The position numbers were made by a program, and so were the translations under genes. Positions 53,008-61,841 of a DNA stretch of 64,000 bases are shown here, one piece after another. The notes under the pieces are model-generated. The model was not told the origin of the DNA. It did no database searches and saw only the letters and a list, made by a program, of their open reading frames with translations. Numbering within the stretch: position 1 is the stretch's first letter; each line of letters begins with the position of its first letter. This DNA comes from CAZDET01 sp964504335 (GTDB lineage: Bacteria; Bacteroidota; Bacteroidia; Chitinophagales; Saprospiraceae): NCBI GenBank assembly GCA_964504335.1, contig CAZDET010000016.1:20749-84748 (forward strand), given 5' to 3'.

Positions 53008-56000
53008 TTACTTCCCAATATTGAAGTGTACATAGGTTCTGATTTCCCATTCCCGGCCATTGTCGAAGCCCGGAGCTTCGGGATCGCAAACCAGGTCACC
53101 GGCTGCATCAAGGATATTCGTCGGGCAATAGCGCGGAGAAAATTGATCCAGAGAACGCCAGGTAAAACGCGCTCCAACCTGGGTGCCTGGCAAATCAATC
53201 CACTTTGGTTTACCAACCGTAGTAGATATATCGGCCATTAATTGGAGCGGAAAGGTAAGGTTGAAATCGCGATGATAATCGTAAGGCCCCCAGTCGTCCA
53301 CTTTGGCAAACGTATGCACCCTTACTTTCTTGAAGATCATTCGAAGATCAGCTCCGTAACGATAAATTAATCGTTCATCGCTACCATTCGCCTGGCCATT
53401 GCCTCCATAAAGGTTAGCAATAAAGCCAAAGTCCGGATTCAATTTGGAAACGATGCGAGTATGAACCTCCCATAGGTCCTCTGCCGGTGCACCACCCGGG
53501 AAGGGGAAAAGAGTACGCCCATCCGGAAAAATACCTATGGCGGCGTCCTGTGTAGTAGGGAGGTGTCGGTATACTACTCCTGCACTTATCGCTAGATCTG
53601 CATCTTCCGTTTTATCGTTATCCCATTCGTACATCCAGGTACCCGGCGTGGGGTCGAACGTTATTAATAGTTCTCCCGCTACGGTTTCTCTGTTTCCCCG
53701 AACAGCAAACGGATCGTCAAGTATATTTCTTGGCCTTCCCGGTGCGGGTACATCACCCGGAATCGGATCGACAACCGGCCTTTGCCAGAGGAAGTTGGGT
53801 GCAATCTGGAAATTGCCAAACCCATAGGTGAAACCGGTCAAAAAGTTATATTGATTTCCACTTCCGCTGTCTTTGAGTCTCCAGCCAGTGAACATTCTGG
53901 TGTAATCGGCTCCACCTCCTGCCACTAATCCCATAGCGGCACCCTGGGCATACCAGTTGAACGGACCGGATGAAAAGGTCACTCTTGCCTTACCGCCCCA
54001 GGTATCCTCGTCTCGAATCTCATCTTGAAAAACCTGCATTCTTCCTTCACTTTCATCCACAACCTGAAACGGTCTTCCAACTAATGGTTGCCCGCCCCAG
54101 ATACCACCTACTTCAACGCCCACAGGCCCCAACTCGGTTTTTATATGAAGGGTAGCCCTTCGCGTTTCTGGAAATGGAACGGCAATAGAACTGACCACCT
54201 GCCCTGGTTTATCCAAATCTTCGTGGAAGATCCCGGTTACGTCAAATGCTCCAATTTTGCGAGAGTATTTTACCAATACCGCCGGGTTCGCTCCCCACCA
54301 TAGTTCCGGTCCGAAAGCAACTTTAAATCCACTCAGGGCTTTCTTGCCTTCCATTTCAAAACCAAATGGGGCGTTTCCGTTGTAAATATCAATGTTCGGG
54401 CCATAATTTGCTTCTGGATACAACCCAAAAAAATCCCCTTCGTACCCCCAGTGATAGTGGCCGGTACGGAAAAAACCCGTCAGATTAAAATGCCTGGCGT
54501 TCCAGCTGAAATCCCCTCGGTAAACTTGTACCCGATTTAGAGAGGATACACTTAGATTGCCCTGGTCGGTATTGAGGGTGCGAGTACGGCCTCTATTTTC
54601 GAAGAATATTTCATTAATTGGATTTTGAGCTACATTCCCCAATACATTCACGGATACGTTTGCCCTCACTCCGGGCGTTGGCTGCCCCTCAAATTCTACA
54701 TAATACGACTGCATATGGTCAAAGCCGAGCTCATCCGGAAATTGCACTACATCCGGTTCCGGATCTTCTGGTGTTGAAATCAAATCCCCCCCAGTATTGA
54801 AGGTCGATAATTCAGCTCGCAGACCGCTGATTCGAACTTTCTTGAGCTCTTCAGTAACTGCCGCAGCTTTGTCGCCTCTCGCCTGCAAAACGGCCTCCGT
54901 TAAGTCAATCGTTGAAAAGTGATTATTTACGGATTCAAGTACTATGCCATTTGCATAAGGATCGAACTGGTGCACTTCTTTTAAGGCGTAGTAAGCAGCG
55001 CGGGGGAACAGATCGTACAATCCTCTTGGATTGGTCGGGCCCTTGGCGCAGATCCCGAACCATTCTTCATTCATGTTGTTTTCGCCTTCCTCAAAGTCTG
55101 AGTCATAACCTCCATTAGCCCAGGAAGCATTGTTATCGTGTACATCCAGATTTTTCGTTTGGCCAAATTTCCACCAGCCATCGCTGAATTGGAAAGTAAA
55201 TCCGCCGATCGAATTTCCCGCTTTCCCCAGTCCGGCGGCATTATCGTAGATCTCCTTCCAGTTGCCCACCATGTAATAAGCCTGGGATAGTTGATCTTCT
55301 TCATTTTCAATAGCATTGAACGCATCCGCACCAAACTCCGTAAACAGGATGGGCATCTGAAGTTCATCGCTGACCCGCTGAAAAGCATCTCCGAAAGAAA
55401 TGCCCCGATAAACATTTGTACCGAATATATCGACATCCCTACACTCTTCCGCAATGATCTCGATGAAGAGAAGATCTCCGTTACACATCGCCACCGGATG
55501 TGAGGTATCTATCCTTTTCATGGCCAGCGTCGCCTCGTTGAAAAGTTGGTACATGGCGCGAGCCCGGACGGTCGATCTTCTATCTTCTATCGGAATATCT
55601 TCCGTTTCGGCGCCTCCCCAGAAAAGACCGTAGTTATTTTCATTACCTAATAAATACATGATCAGACCAGGTGTATTCCTGTATTCTTCCACCATTGTCG
55701 TGACTTCTGCGAGCAGTAGTTCACGCACCCGGGGATCGGCGTATTCCGTGTTGGCCATCCAGGTACCATCGATGGTTAAGCCATACCGACCAAATGAATG
55801 ATTCAGCATGGTATAGATGCCGTATCTTTCATAAATGTATCGAATCCACCTGGGTTGTACGCCGGTATATTGCCGAATGACATTGACGCCCATGTTCTGC
55901 AACATGGACATTTCGATATCCAGTGCTGCCTTGATGATGTCATCCGGTTGATTCCACAAACTGTATGAAAAATTGGTGCCAATCGGGAAGTAATCCCAAT

Positions 56001-56142
56001 TCATCCCATTGATCATGAAATCATCTCCATTGACGACTAATTTCATGCCGTCACTACCCTTTACAACCGATACTTGATCCGCCTGGGCAAATACTGATGA
56101 AGTCAATAAGAATAGAAAAAGTGGTAGAAAGAAATTTTTCAT
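53008..56142 (-). CDS. Glycosidase TIM barrel fused to predicted outer-membrane beta-barrel
   Basis: 1044 residues. Signal peptide MKNFFLPLFLFLLTSSVFAQ. Residues about 25-420 follow the GH2-type TIM barrel: MINGMNWDYFPIG, MGVNVIRQYTG, YLLGNENNYG (acid/base Glu168) and PILFTEFGADAF (nucleophile Glu269). A linker with a binding-type domain leads, from about residue 560, to long amphipathic strands rich in Gly, Tyr, Trp and Asn (FNLTGFFRTGHYHWGYEGDFFGLYP, YNFLTGFTYGFGNFQIAPNFLW, LGPVGVEVGGIWGG) and a last strand EWEIRTYVHFNIGK, as in outer-membrane barrels. A catalytic domain anchored by its own barrel is unusual. It is co-transcribed with the glycan-binding lipoprotein. Confidence 0.75.
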   Translation of the reverse strand: MKNFFLPLFLFLLTSSVFAQADQVSVVKGSDGMKLVVNGDDFMINGMNWDYFPIGTNFSYSLWNQPDDIIKAALDIEMSMLQNMGVNVIRQYTGVQPRWIRYIYERYGIYTMLNHSFGRYGLTIDGTWMANTEYADPRVRELLLAEVTTMVEEYRNTPGLIMYLLGNENNYGLFWGGAETEDIPIEDRRSTVRARAMYQLFNEATLAMKRIDTSHPVAMCNGDLLFIEIIAEECRDVDIFGTNVYRGISFGDAFQRVSDELQMPILFTEFGADAFNAIENEEDQLSQAYYMVGNWKEIYDNAAGLGKAGNSIGGFTFQFSDGWWKFGQTKNLDVHDNNASWANGGYDSDFEEGENNMNEEWFGICAKGPTNPRGLYDLFPRAAYYALKEVHQFDPYANGIVLESVNNHFSTIDLTEAVLQARGDKAAAVTEELKKVRISGLRAELSTFNTGGDLISTPEDPEPDVVQFPDELGFDHMQSYYVEFEGQPTPGVRANVSVNVLGNVAQNPINEIFFENRGRTRTLNTDQGNLSVSSLNRVQVYRGDFSWNARHFNLTGFFRTGHYHWGYEGDFFGLYPEANYGPNIDIYNGNAPFGFEMEGKKALSGFKVAFGPELWWGANPAVLVKYSRKIGAFDVTGIFHEDLDKPGQVVSSIAVPFPETRRATLHIKTELGPVGVEVGGIWGGQPLVGRPFQVVDESEGRMQVFQDEIRDEDTWGGKARVTFSSGPFNWYAQGAAMGLVAGGGADYTRMFTGWRLKDSGSGNQYNFLTGFTYGFGNFQIAPNFLWQRPVVDPIPGDVPAPGRPRNILDDPFAVRGNRETVAGELLITFDPTPGTWMYEWDNDKTEDADLAISAGVVYRHLPTTQDAAIGIFPDGRTLFPFPGGAPAEDLWEVHTRIVSKLNPDFGFIANLYGGNGQANGSDERLIYRYGADLRMIFKKVRVHTFAKVDDWGPYDYHRDFNLTFPLQLMADISTTVGKPKWIDLPGTQVGARFTWRSLDQFSPRYCPTNILDAAGDLVCDPEAPGFDNGREWEIRTYVHFNIGK

Positions 56143-56166
56143 TTAATCCTGGATTTTTCCTGACAT

Positions 56167-56214
56167 AAAAAAAACTTGCAGCCAGCTTTCCGGTTAGCTG
56201 GTGCTCGCAGGTTT
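56167..56214 (-). terminator. Hairpin plus U8 just upstream of glycosidase gene
   Basis: On the minus strand, an outer 8-bp stem (56207-56214 with 56172-56179, one G-U pair) and an inner 6-bp stem (56196-56201 with 56182-56187) are followed by a run of eight T (56174-56167). Only 24 bases separate the run from the ATG at 56142. It is either the terminator of the cytochrome gene or an attenuator in the glycosidase leader. Confidence 0.65.
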
Positions 56215-56408
56215 GATTTCGTCAGGGTGACAAGCAGGAAAGCAAACCGAACAATTCACTTCCTTACTCTGGTTTTCTAAAATTTTCTTGCTTAAAAGGC
56301 AAGGTAGATCATCAATAGATTGCGCAGGGTGATATTTAACAAGAACTATAATGATTCTTGTCATTCCCTCGAATGGCGTTTAATGGTAGGTTATCCCCTT
56401 CCAGGAAA

Positions 56409-56900
56409 TCATTCTTTCCATTCTCGCCCGTGTTCTTCCTCGAAGTGTTTGGCAAACCAGGATGGTGCCTCCATTTTATTGTCGAAGATGAACGCAGTAA
56501 GTGCTTTGATCTCTTCCTCTTTAAGATTGGTTTTTGGCATGGGACCAAACCTTCGCACAGGTCCTTTCATTAAAGCGTCCTCTCTTGTAGGATTATACAC
56601 GAAAGCAGTCATCTGCTGGATAAAGTCTGCTCTTTCAGGAAAGGATTTTTGGTAGCGAAACTTTACGCCCGCCAACGGGGGTGCCAGTATATCATCGTGA
56701 GAGGCAGATTTTGGGTTGTGACAGGCATAGCAATGTAGCTTCAGCATTTTTAACCCTTCTCCGGAAGATAGCCGAGGAATATCTTCTACTTGAGTTAAAT
56801 CCTGTTCGGAAAGACGAGCTTCCTCCACAGAGGCCGTCTGGTTGCACGACCAAACGAAAAGGATACCCGGCAGGAGAAATAGTAAATAGTTTTGGCTCAT
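56409..56900 (-). CDS. c-type cytochrome lipoprotein
   Basis: 163 residues. Lipobox VWSC (Cys19). One haem-binding CxxCH (LHCYACHNP) near residue 58 and a likely axial methionine in FGPMPKTNL, then a helix ELKALTAFIF-type close (EEIKALTAFIFDNKME). A membrane-anchored monohaem cytochrome c for periplasmic electron transfer. No oxidase or reductase gene is adjacent in the window. Confidence 0.9.
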   Translation of the reverse strand: MSQNYLLFLLPGILFVWSCNQTASVEEARLSEQDLTQVEDIPRLSSGEGLKMLKLHCYACHNPKSASHDDILAPPLAGVKFRYQKSFPERADFIQQMTAFVYNPTREDALMKGPVRRFGPMPKTNLKEEEIKALTAFIFDNKMEAPSWFAKHFEEEHGREWKE

Positions 56901-57181
56901 ATGATAAGTCTTTAAAGGCTTACATCAAATATGAGCCATGCGCAATTATTCGATTGTGATGGAAATCACTTTAGTGATGCTGGAAGGGAAGTCACAGGCT
57001 GTGATTGGGTCGATGACGGAGCAGGTAGGTAGTCCTGTTTTGCAGAACGGGATTTTGGCACTAATTTTATCCGCGCGGTCCTAACTTTAGCTCGGCGGTA
57101 ATGAATAGCTAACGGGCGTGAAGTCGCAACTTGTCGAGCAAGTGGCTTCGTTTGTTTTTTTATCGCTCAAATTTAAATACA

Positions 57182-58039
57182 ATGAAAATCAAGAAACCGC
57201 TAATCTACATCGTATCAAGTATTGTGCTAATACTCATTATTGTAGCTATTGCACTGCCTTCTATTATAAAATCGTTCGGTTTTCATCCGGATTATGATGG
57301 CGAGGAATTCGATCTAAATGGAAAGAAAGCGCTCATCGTAACGACCAGTCATGGGGTCCTGAATAAACCAGGAGAAACCGATGGTAATGCAACGGGAGTA
57401 TTTGGCTCGGAGATGACCATACCTTATTACGAATTCCTGGACGCCAATATGCAGGTAGACGTGGCAAGCATTAAGGGTGGAGAAATACCTATTGATCCTA
57501 GTTCTTTTTTGTATTTCATAAAGGAAGAGGCAGACAAAAGATACTTAAAAGACGAGATCTTTCAAGCCAAAGTAAAAAACTCCATTCCAATCAAAGAAGT
57601 CGATTTTAAGAATTACGACGTAGTGTTTTTTGCTGGTGGTTGGGGAGCAGCTTACGATATGGCGCAATCAGAAATCCTGGCCGAGAAAGTATCGGAGGCG
57701 TACTATAATTCAGATGTAATCTACGGTAGTGTTTGTCATGGCGCCCTAGCATTTACAGAAGCTAAAGACAGTAGTGGAAATTATTTGATAGAGGGCAGAA
57801 CCATGACGGGGGTCACTCAAAAACAATTGGATCAATTGGGCATTGAGTTTACACCCAAACACCCGGAAGCGGAGTTGAAAAAAGCCGGGGTCAACTTCCA
57901 AGCTGACCACAAAAGAATGGATTTTTTTGCTACCCTTACGGTCGTAGATGAGGAAAAGCGCTTTGTCACCGGTCAAAATCAAAATTCAGGGCATGAAACT
58001 TCTCAAATGATCATGAAGATTCTATCTGAAAATCGGTGA
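57182..58039 (+). CDS. DJ-1/PfpI-family protein with N-terminal membrane anchor
   Basis: 285 residues from ATG 57182. An N-terminal membrane helix (PLIYIVSSIVLILIIVAIALPSII) precedes a class I glutamine amidotransferase-like/DJ-1 domain: KKALIVTTSHGVLN, EMTIPYYEFLDANMQVDVASIKGGEIPID, YDVVFFAGGWGAAYDMAQS and the nucleophile elbow YGSVCHGALAF (Cys). The ATG at 57131 would add an unlikely extension. Related soluble proteins are deglycases, chaperones or proteases; the role of this anchored version is unknown. Confidence 0.88.
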   Translation: MKIKKPLIYIVSSIVLILIIVAIALPSIIKSFGFHPDYDGEEFDLNGKKALIVTTSHGVLNKPGETDGNATGVFGSEMTIPYYEFLDANMQVDVASIKGGEIPIDPSSFLYFIKEEADKRYLKDEIFQAKVKNSIPIKEVDFKNYDVVFFAGGWGAAYDMAQSEILAEKVSEAYYNSDVIYGSVCHGALAFTEAKDSSGNYLIEGRTMTGVTQKQLDQLGIEFTPKHPEAELKKAGVNFQADHKRMDFFATLTVVDEEKRFVTGQNQNSGHETSQMIMKILSENR

Positions 58040-58261
58040 TACTACCGCCGGCAAGCCAAACAAGCTCGTATGTTAGTAGACGATTTTGGTCTGATGGATT
58101 TTGGTGGAGAATTACTATTGTTAATTGAAGAATTGGTCATGGCGCACCGTTGTCCGCTGATGCTAAGGAATTTCAAAGGTCGTTTTCTGATAAGCCTGCA
58201 GTAATTTTCTTGTTGTTTGTGCCGGGGTTACTAATCAGGTGAGCAGTAGTCTTGAAATAAA

Positions 58262-58585
58262 ATGGTAAAAAGGTTAAAAATAAAAACGGAAATAGTTGTT
58301 GCCATTACTACTCTATTGGGTTGGATTGCTATTGGAACCATTGTTTTTTACAGATTAGAAGATTGGACCAGGATTGAGGCCTTTTACTTCTCTGTAGTCA
58401 CAATAACCACCGTGGGTTATGGAGATTTAACGCCGACATCCGATTTAAGCAGATTATTTACCGCCATTTATATCTTGGGGGGTGTGAGTATAGGTATCGT
58501 AACATTAAGCTTAGTTGGTTCTGAAATACTGAGCAATAGAGTTCAGAGATACACTGAAAGAACGGAGAAAAGAAATAAGCGCTAA
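58262..58585 (+). CDS. Two-helix potassium-type ion channel
   Basis: 107 residues. TM1 IVVAITTLLGWIAIGTIVFY, pore loop with the selectivity filter TVGYGD in VVTITTVGYGDLTPTS, TM2 LFTAIYILGGVSIGIVTLSLVG, and a short basic tail. This is the minimal Ion_trans_2 channel without RCK or cyclic-nucleotide domain; it would assemble as a tetramer. A cyclase gene starts 20 bases downstream. Confidence 0.93.
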   Translation: MVKRLKIKTEIVVAITTLLGWIAIGTIVFYRLEDWTRIEAFYFSVVTITTVGYGDLTPTSDLSRLFTAIYILGGVSIGIVTLSLVGSEILSNRVQRYTERTEKRNKR

Positions 58586-58605
58586 ATTTACGGGAAAGGC
58601 CCTAG

Positions 58606-59703
58606 ATGGTTGGCAATAACATAACATCTACATTCTTCTTCTACACGCGGATAATCCTTGTTTGGATTGTTGCTATCTTCCTTTTTGCGTTTCTTCGCAA
58701 TTTTGGAGCTGATCCAACTGCCGCAGAAAATCCTCTTAGAGGGCTCCGACCTGGTCAGCTACTGATGGTAGTAGCGCTCGTTGGCGGGGTGGCGGGGTTC
58801 ATGTACGGCAGCGTAGAATTACTCTTTGATCGTCCCTATTTCCAGCAGCACTCCTACGGTCGGATCATCATCGGGAAGCTCATCTTTTTCTTCTTCACGG
58901 TAAAGGTGATGATGGCCATCGCGATCGTGCTAACGAGTACTTTCCTGGGAGCCTGGATGGAGCCTGGAGAGATCGTTGCCATCCTGAGGAGTAAAGTATA
59001 CTGGGTCGTTTTTGTCTATTTTCTCGTGGTGGCCGGCTTTATCTCCTTTGTCCGGATGGTCAGTCAGAAATTTGGTCCCGGGATACTTTGGAATATGTTT
59101 ATCGGCAGATACCGGAACCCTCGGGAAGAAGTGCGGGTATTTATGTTCCTTGACCTCAAATCTTCGACAACGATCGCAGAAAAGCTGGGGCACATCCAAT
59201 TCAGCCGGTTGATCCAAAGTTGTTTTGCCGACCTCACTCCGGCAGTTACCAAGCACAAGGTAGAGATCTATCAGTATGTCGGAGATGAAGCCGTGTTGAG
59301 TTGGCCCCTGGAAAATGGCTTTGAATGCAATCATTGTATTCACTGCTATTTTGACTACATGGAAATTTTAGCCGCCAAATCCGATTATTATGAATCCACG
59401 TTCGGTTTACAGCCCTTTTTTAAAGCCGGTGTCCACCTGGGGGAAGTTATCGTTGCCGAAGTAGGGCTGATCAAGCGAGAAATCGCCTACCATGGAGATG
59501 TGCTCAATACCACGGCCCGTATTCAAAGCCGCTGTAATGAGTTGAAACAGCCACTACTGATTTCCGATCAGGTGCTGCACTATTTACAGCCAGACGAACA
59601 TATTCAAAGCCAGCCGCTGGGAGAGGAATTGCTCAAAGGGAAAAAAACGGCGGTGAACATTTACGGGGTCACCAAGATTAACCGTACGCACAAACACTTA
59701 TAG
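58606..59703 (+). CDS. Membrane-bound class III nucleotide cyclase
   Basis: 365 residues. Four or so N-terminal membrane helices (to about 160) and a C-terminal class III cyclase domain: VFMFLDLKSSTTIAEKLGH with the first metal Asp, IYQYVGDEAVLSW with the second Asp, and DVLNTTARIQSRC with the catalytic Asn and Arg. At the adenine-specifying position before the second GD there is Gln (YQYVGD) in place of the usual Lys, so the product (cAMP, cGMP or other) is uncertain. The K-channel and Crp-family genes flank it within 10-20 bases, one probable operon. Confidence 0.9.
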   Translation: MVGNNITSTFFFYTRIILVWIVAIFLFAFLRNFGADPTAAENPLRGLRPGQLLMVVALVGGVAGFMYGSVELLFDRPYFQQHSYGRIIIGKLIFFFFTVKVMMAIAIVLTSTFLGAWMEPGEIVAILRSKVYWVVFVYFLVVAGFISFVRMVSQKFGPGILWNMFIGRYRNPREEVRVFMFLDLKSSTTIAEKLGHIQFSRLIQSCFADLTPAVTKHKVEIYQYVGDEAVLSWPLENGFECNHCIHCYFDYMEILAAKSDYYESTFGLQPFFKAGVHLGEVIVAEVGLIKREIAYHGDVLNTTARIQSRCNELKQPLLISDQVLHYLQPDEHIQSQPLGEELLKGKKTAVNIYGVTKINRTHKHL

Positions 59704-59713
59704 TCAGGGAATT

Positions 59714-60262
59714 ATGGACATAAGAACTTTGCTAGTATTGTTTAGACATGTCACCATAAAATCTATTGAAAAGGGAGAAATTTTAATGAAAGAGGGGGCA
59801 ACCAAAAGAGATATCTTTTTTGTCCGAAAAGGATTGATCCGTAGCTACTGTACCTATGAAAGTGGTAATGAAATAACGTTTCAGCTATATCCCGAATATC
59901 ATGTCTTCGGCAATGTGCATTCCATTTTTTTTGATGAGCCTTCCCATTTTTTTTATCAGGCATTGGAGCGCACAAAAGTCTATTCCATCAACTACGACTG
60001 GTTTCAAAGGATAATCGCTAAAAGCCCTAAATTATTAGAATTAAACAGGATGTATCTTGCCAAAAGAATCATGAAACAAGCATTTCACCGGGTTGAATCC
60101 TTCGTATTCCTGTCTCCGGAAGAACGCTACCAGAAGTATGTAAAAGACTACCCAAATGTCATTAACCGGGCACCGGATAAATACATTGCCAATGTGCTGG
60201 GTATTACTCCGGTTTCTTTGAGTAGAATCAAAGGGCGAATTGCCTCCAAAAAAATGGACTAG
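59714..60262 (+). CDS. Crp/Fnr-family transcriptional regulator
   Basis: 182 residues. The cupin-like effector domain (ILMKEGATKRDIFFVRKGLIRSYC, GNEITFQLYPEYHVFGNVHSIFFDEPSHFFYQALERTKVYSI) is followed by a long dimerisation helix and a winged-helix HTH (YIANVLGITPVSLSRIKGRI). The phosphate-binding cassette residues of E. coli CRP are not conserved, as usual for Bacteroidota members. It begins 10 bases after the cyclase, so it may sense the cyclase product or regulate this operon (inference). Confidence 0.9.
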   Translation: MDIRTLLVLFRHVTIKSIEKGEILMKEGATKRDIFFVRKGLIRSYCTYESGNEITFQLYPEYHVFGNVHSIFFDEPSHFFYQALERTKVYSINYDWFQRIIAKSPKLLELNRMYLAKRIMKQAFHRVESFVFLSPEERYQKYVKDYPNVINRAPDKYIANVLGITPVSLSRIKGRIASKKMD

Positions 60263-60654
60263 CTCCATTCATTGGGCTTTCTGGTGATTTATTATCTTTT
60301 GTTATCGTCATTTCTGTGGGTTTTTAAGTTATTTATCCCGGAATTTAATTGGGGCTGCAATCGAATCCTGATTTCTTCTTTTCTCTTGGCATAGCCATTG
60401 AGGGCAACACGTTTGAGGTTACCGCTTTTGCGCCGGGTGATAACCGTCACGCCCGACGATGGAGTCCCTGATGTGTTTATATTCGGAATCGCAATCTCCG
60501 GAAACAGTATCGTAATCGGCTGTCCGGACAGCTTCGGTGAGCAGGATGTTCCGGGTTAAGTGTACATTTTCATAAACAATAAGGACAACGATGTCGGAGG
60601 TATGCCCAGCTTCCGCTACAGCTTTTTATGGAAAACTTGAAAGGGAAACGTACA
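60263..60654. other. Intergenic region with degraded gene fragment
   Basis: 392 bases between the Crp-family gene and the MBL lipoprotein gene. It contains the FG-GAP-like remnant at 60452-60600 and otherwise no convincing gene. Confidence 0.5.
60452..60600 (+). pseudogene. FG-GAP repeat remnant
   Basis: Reading from 60452 gives FIFGIAISGNSIVIGCPDSFG, then a stop at 60557-60559, then VYIFINN. This matches the FG-GAP repeat pattern (FG.AVAISG..IVVGAP....G.VYIF) with a nonsense codon inside. A short decayed piece of an integrin-like repeat protein is the likely reading; chance similarity cannot be excluded. Confidence 0.45.
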
Positions 60655-61841
60655 ATGATACCAAAAATCATCCGACCTATTATCATCTTATCAATGGTAG
60701 CCGTCCTTGGCTGCAATTCGGAGGGTATTGTGTCCACATCGATTGGGAAGCAGATAAAGGCTANNNNNNNNNNNNNNNNNNNNNNNNNNNNNNNNNNNNN
60801 NNNNNNNNNNNNNNNNNNNNNNNNNNNNNNNNNNNNNNNNNNNNNNNNNNNNNNNNNNNNNNNGGCTGCAATTCGGAGGGTATTGTGTCCACATCGATTG
60901 GGAAGCAGATAAAGGCTAATGTCCCTCCAGAATATATCAACGACAAAGAGAATATTGTAGTGGTAACGGTGGGGACAGCGTCTCCAATACCCGGTGAGAG
61001 GGCTCAAACGGGAACCGCCATTTTTGTAAATGGCTACTTTTTTATGTTTGACGTGGGGGCAGGTGTGGTGCAAAAATCCGAAAATTTGCGGCTCCCGTTG
61101 AATGAATTAGATGGCATATTTCTAACCCATTTCCATTCGGACCATGTGATGGATTTACCCAATTTAATCAGCCGATCGTGGATTTTGGGGAGAAAAGACG
61201 ATCTGCACATCTATGGCCCCGATAGTTTGAATACGATTGTGAAGGCAGCCAATGACTTTTTGTCCATTGACAGCCGGCATCGTGTCGATCATCATGGTCC
61301 GGACATCATGAGTGTTTCAAAAGTAAAAGGTATTCCCCACGAATATAACATCCCACAAAATTCAAGGAAGGTTGTTTTTCAACAAGACGGAATTACAGTA
61401 ACTGCCTTTGACGTAGATCACGAACCCATAGAGCCTGCCATCGGCTATGTCATTGAATACAACGGGATAAAAGTGGTTTTGAGTGGGGATACAAAAAGGA
61501 ATGACCTGGTAGAGGAAATGGCACAGAATTGTGATTTATTGATTCACGAAGTTATGTTGATGTCTTTCCAACAGATGCTCGAGGATGAATTGACTAAAGC
61601 GGGAATGGATAGAAATGCTACAATCATTTTTGACATTAAGGACTACCATACCGACACCAGGGAAGTTGCTGAGTTAGCTCAACGGGCAAATGTTAAAGAA
61701 TTGGTTTTAAACCATCTGGCACCGGCTCCGGATAACAGGTTTATAAAGAACCTATATATGGAGGAATTAGCAGCATATGAAGGTCCGATTCATCTTGCGA
61801 ATGACGGCGATGTGTTTATTGTGGATGGGAAAAACGAATGA
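60655..61841 (+). CDS. Metallo-beta-lactamase-fold lipoprotein, RNase Z/arylsulfatase-like (interrupted by assembly gap)
   Basis: The N-terminus before the gap (MIPKIIRPIIILSMVAVLGC, lipobox) and the sequence after it overlap: GCNSEGIVSTSIGKQIKA occurs on both sides. Removing the 100 N and one 55-base copy restores a single frame. The MBL domain has VVTVGTASPIPGERAQTGT, the metal motif FLTHFHSDHVMDL (HxHxDH), VLSGDTKRND and a final NHLAP histidine. The layout is like the RNase Z/AtsA-type hydrolases; as a lipoprotein it probably acts on a small substrate outside the cytoplasm. ATG 60628 is an alternative start. The next gene overlaps by 4 bases. Confidence 0.85.
60764..60863. other. Assembly gap of 100 N (likely artefact)
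   Basis: Exactly 100 N. The 55 bases before it (60709-60763) are identical to the 55 after it (60864-60918), as expected when two contigs that share an end overlap are scaffolded without merging. Confidence 0.9.

Noticed and set aside
58070..58204. 44-residue open frame between DJ-1-like and channel genes
   Set aside because: Acidic N-half and no known pattern; a short ORF of this size is expected by chance.
60709..60918. True 55-bp direct repeat or transposon target duplication around an unknown insert
   Set aside because: The insert is exactly 100 N and merging the copies restores the gene; a scaffolding artefact is simpler.
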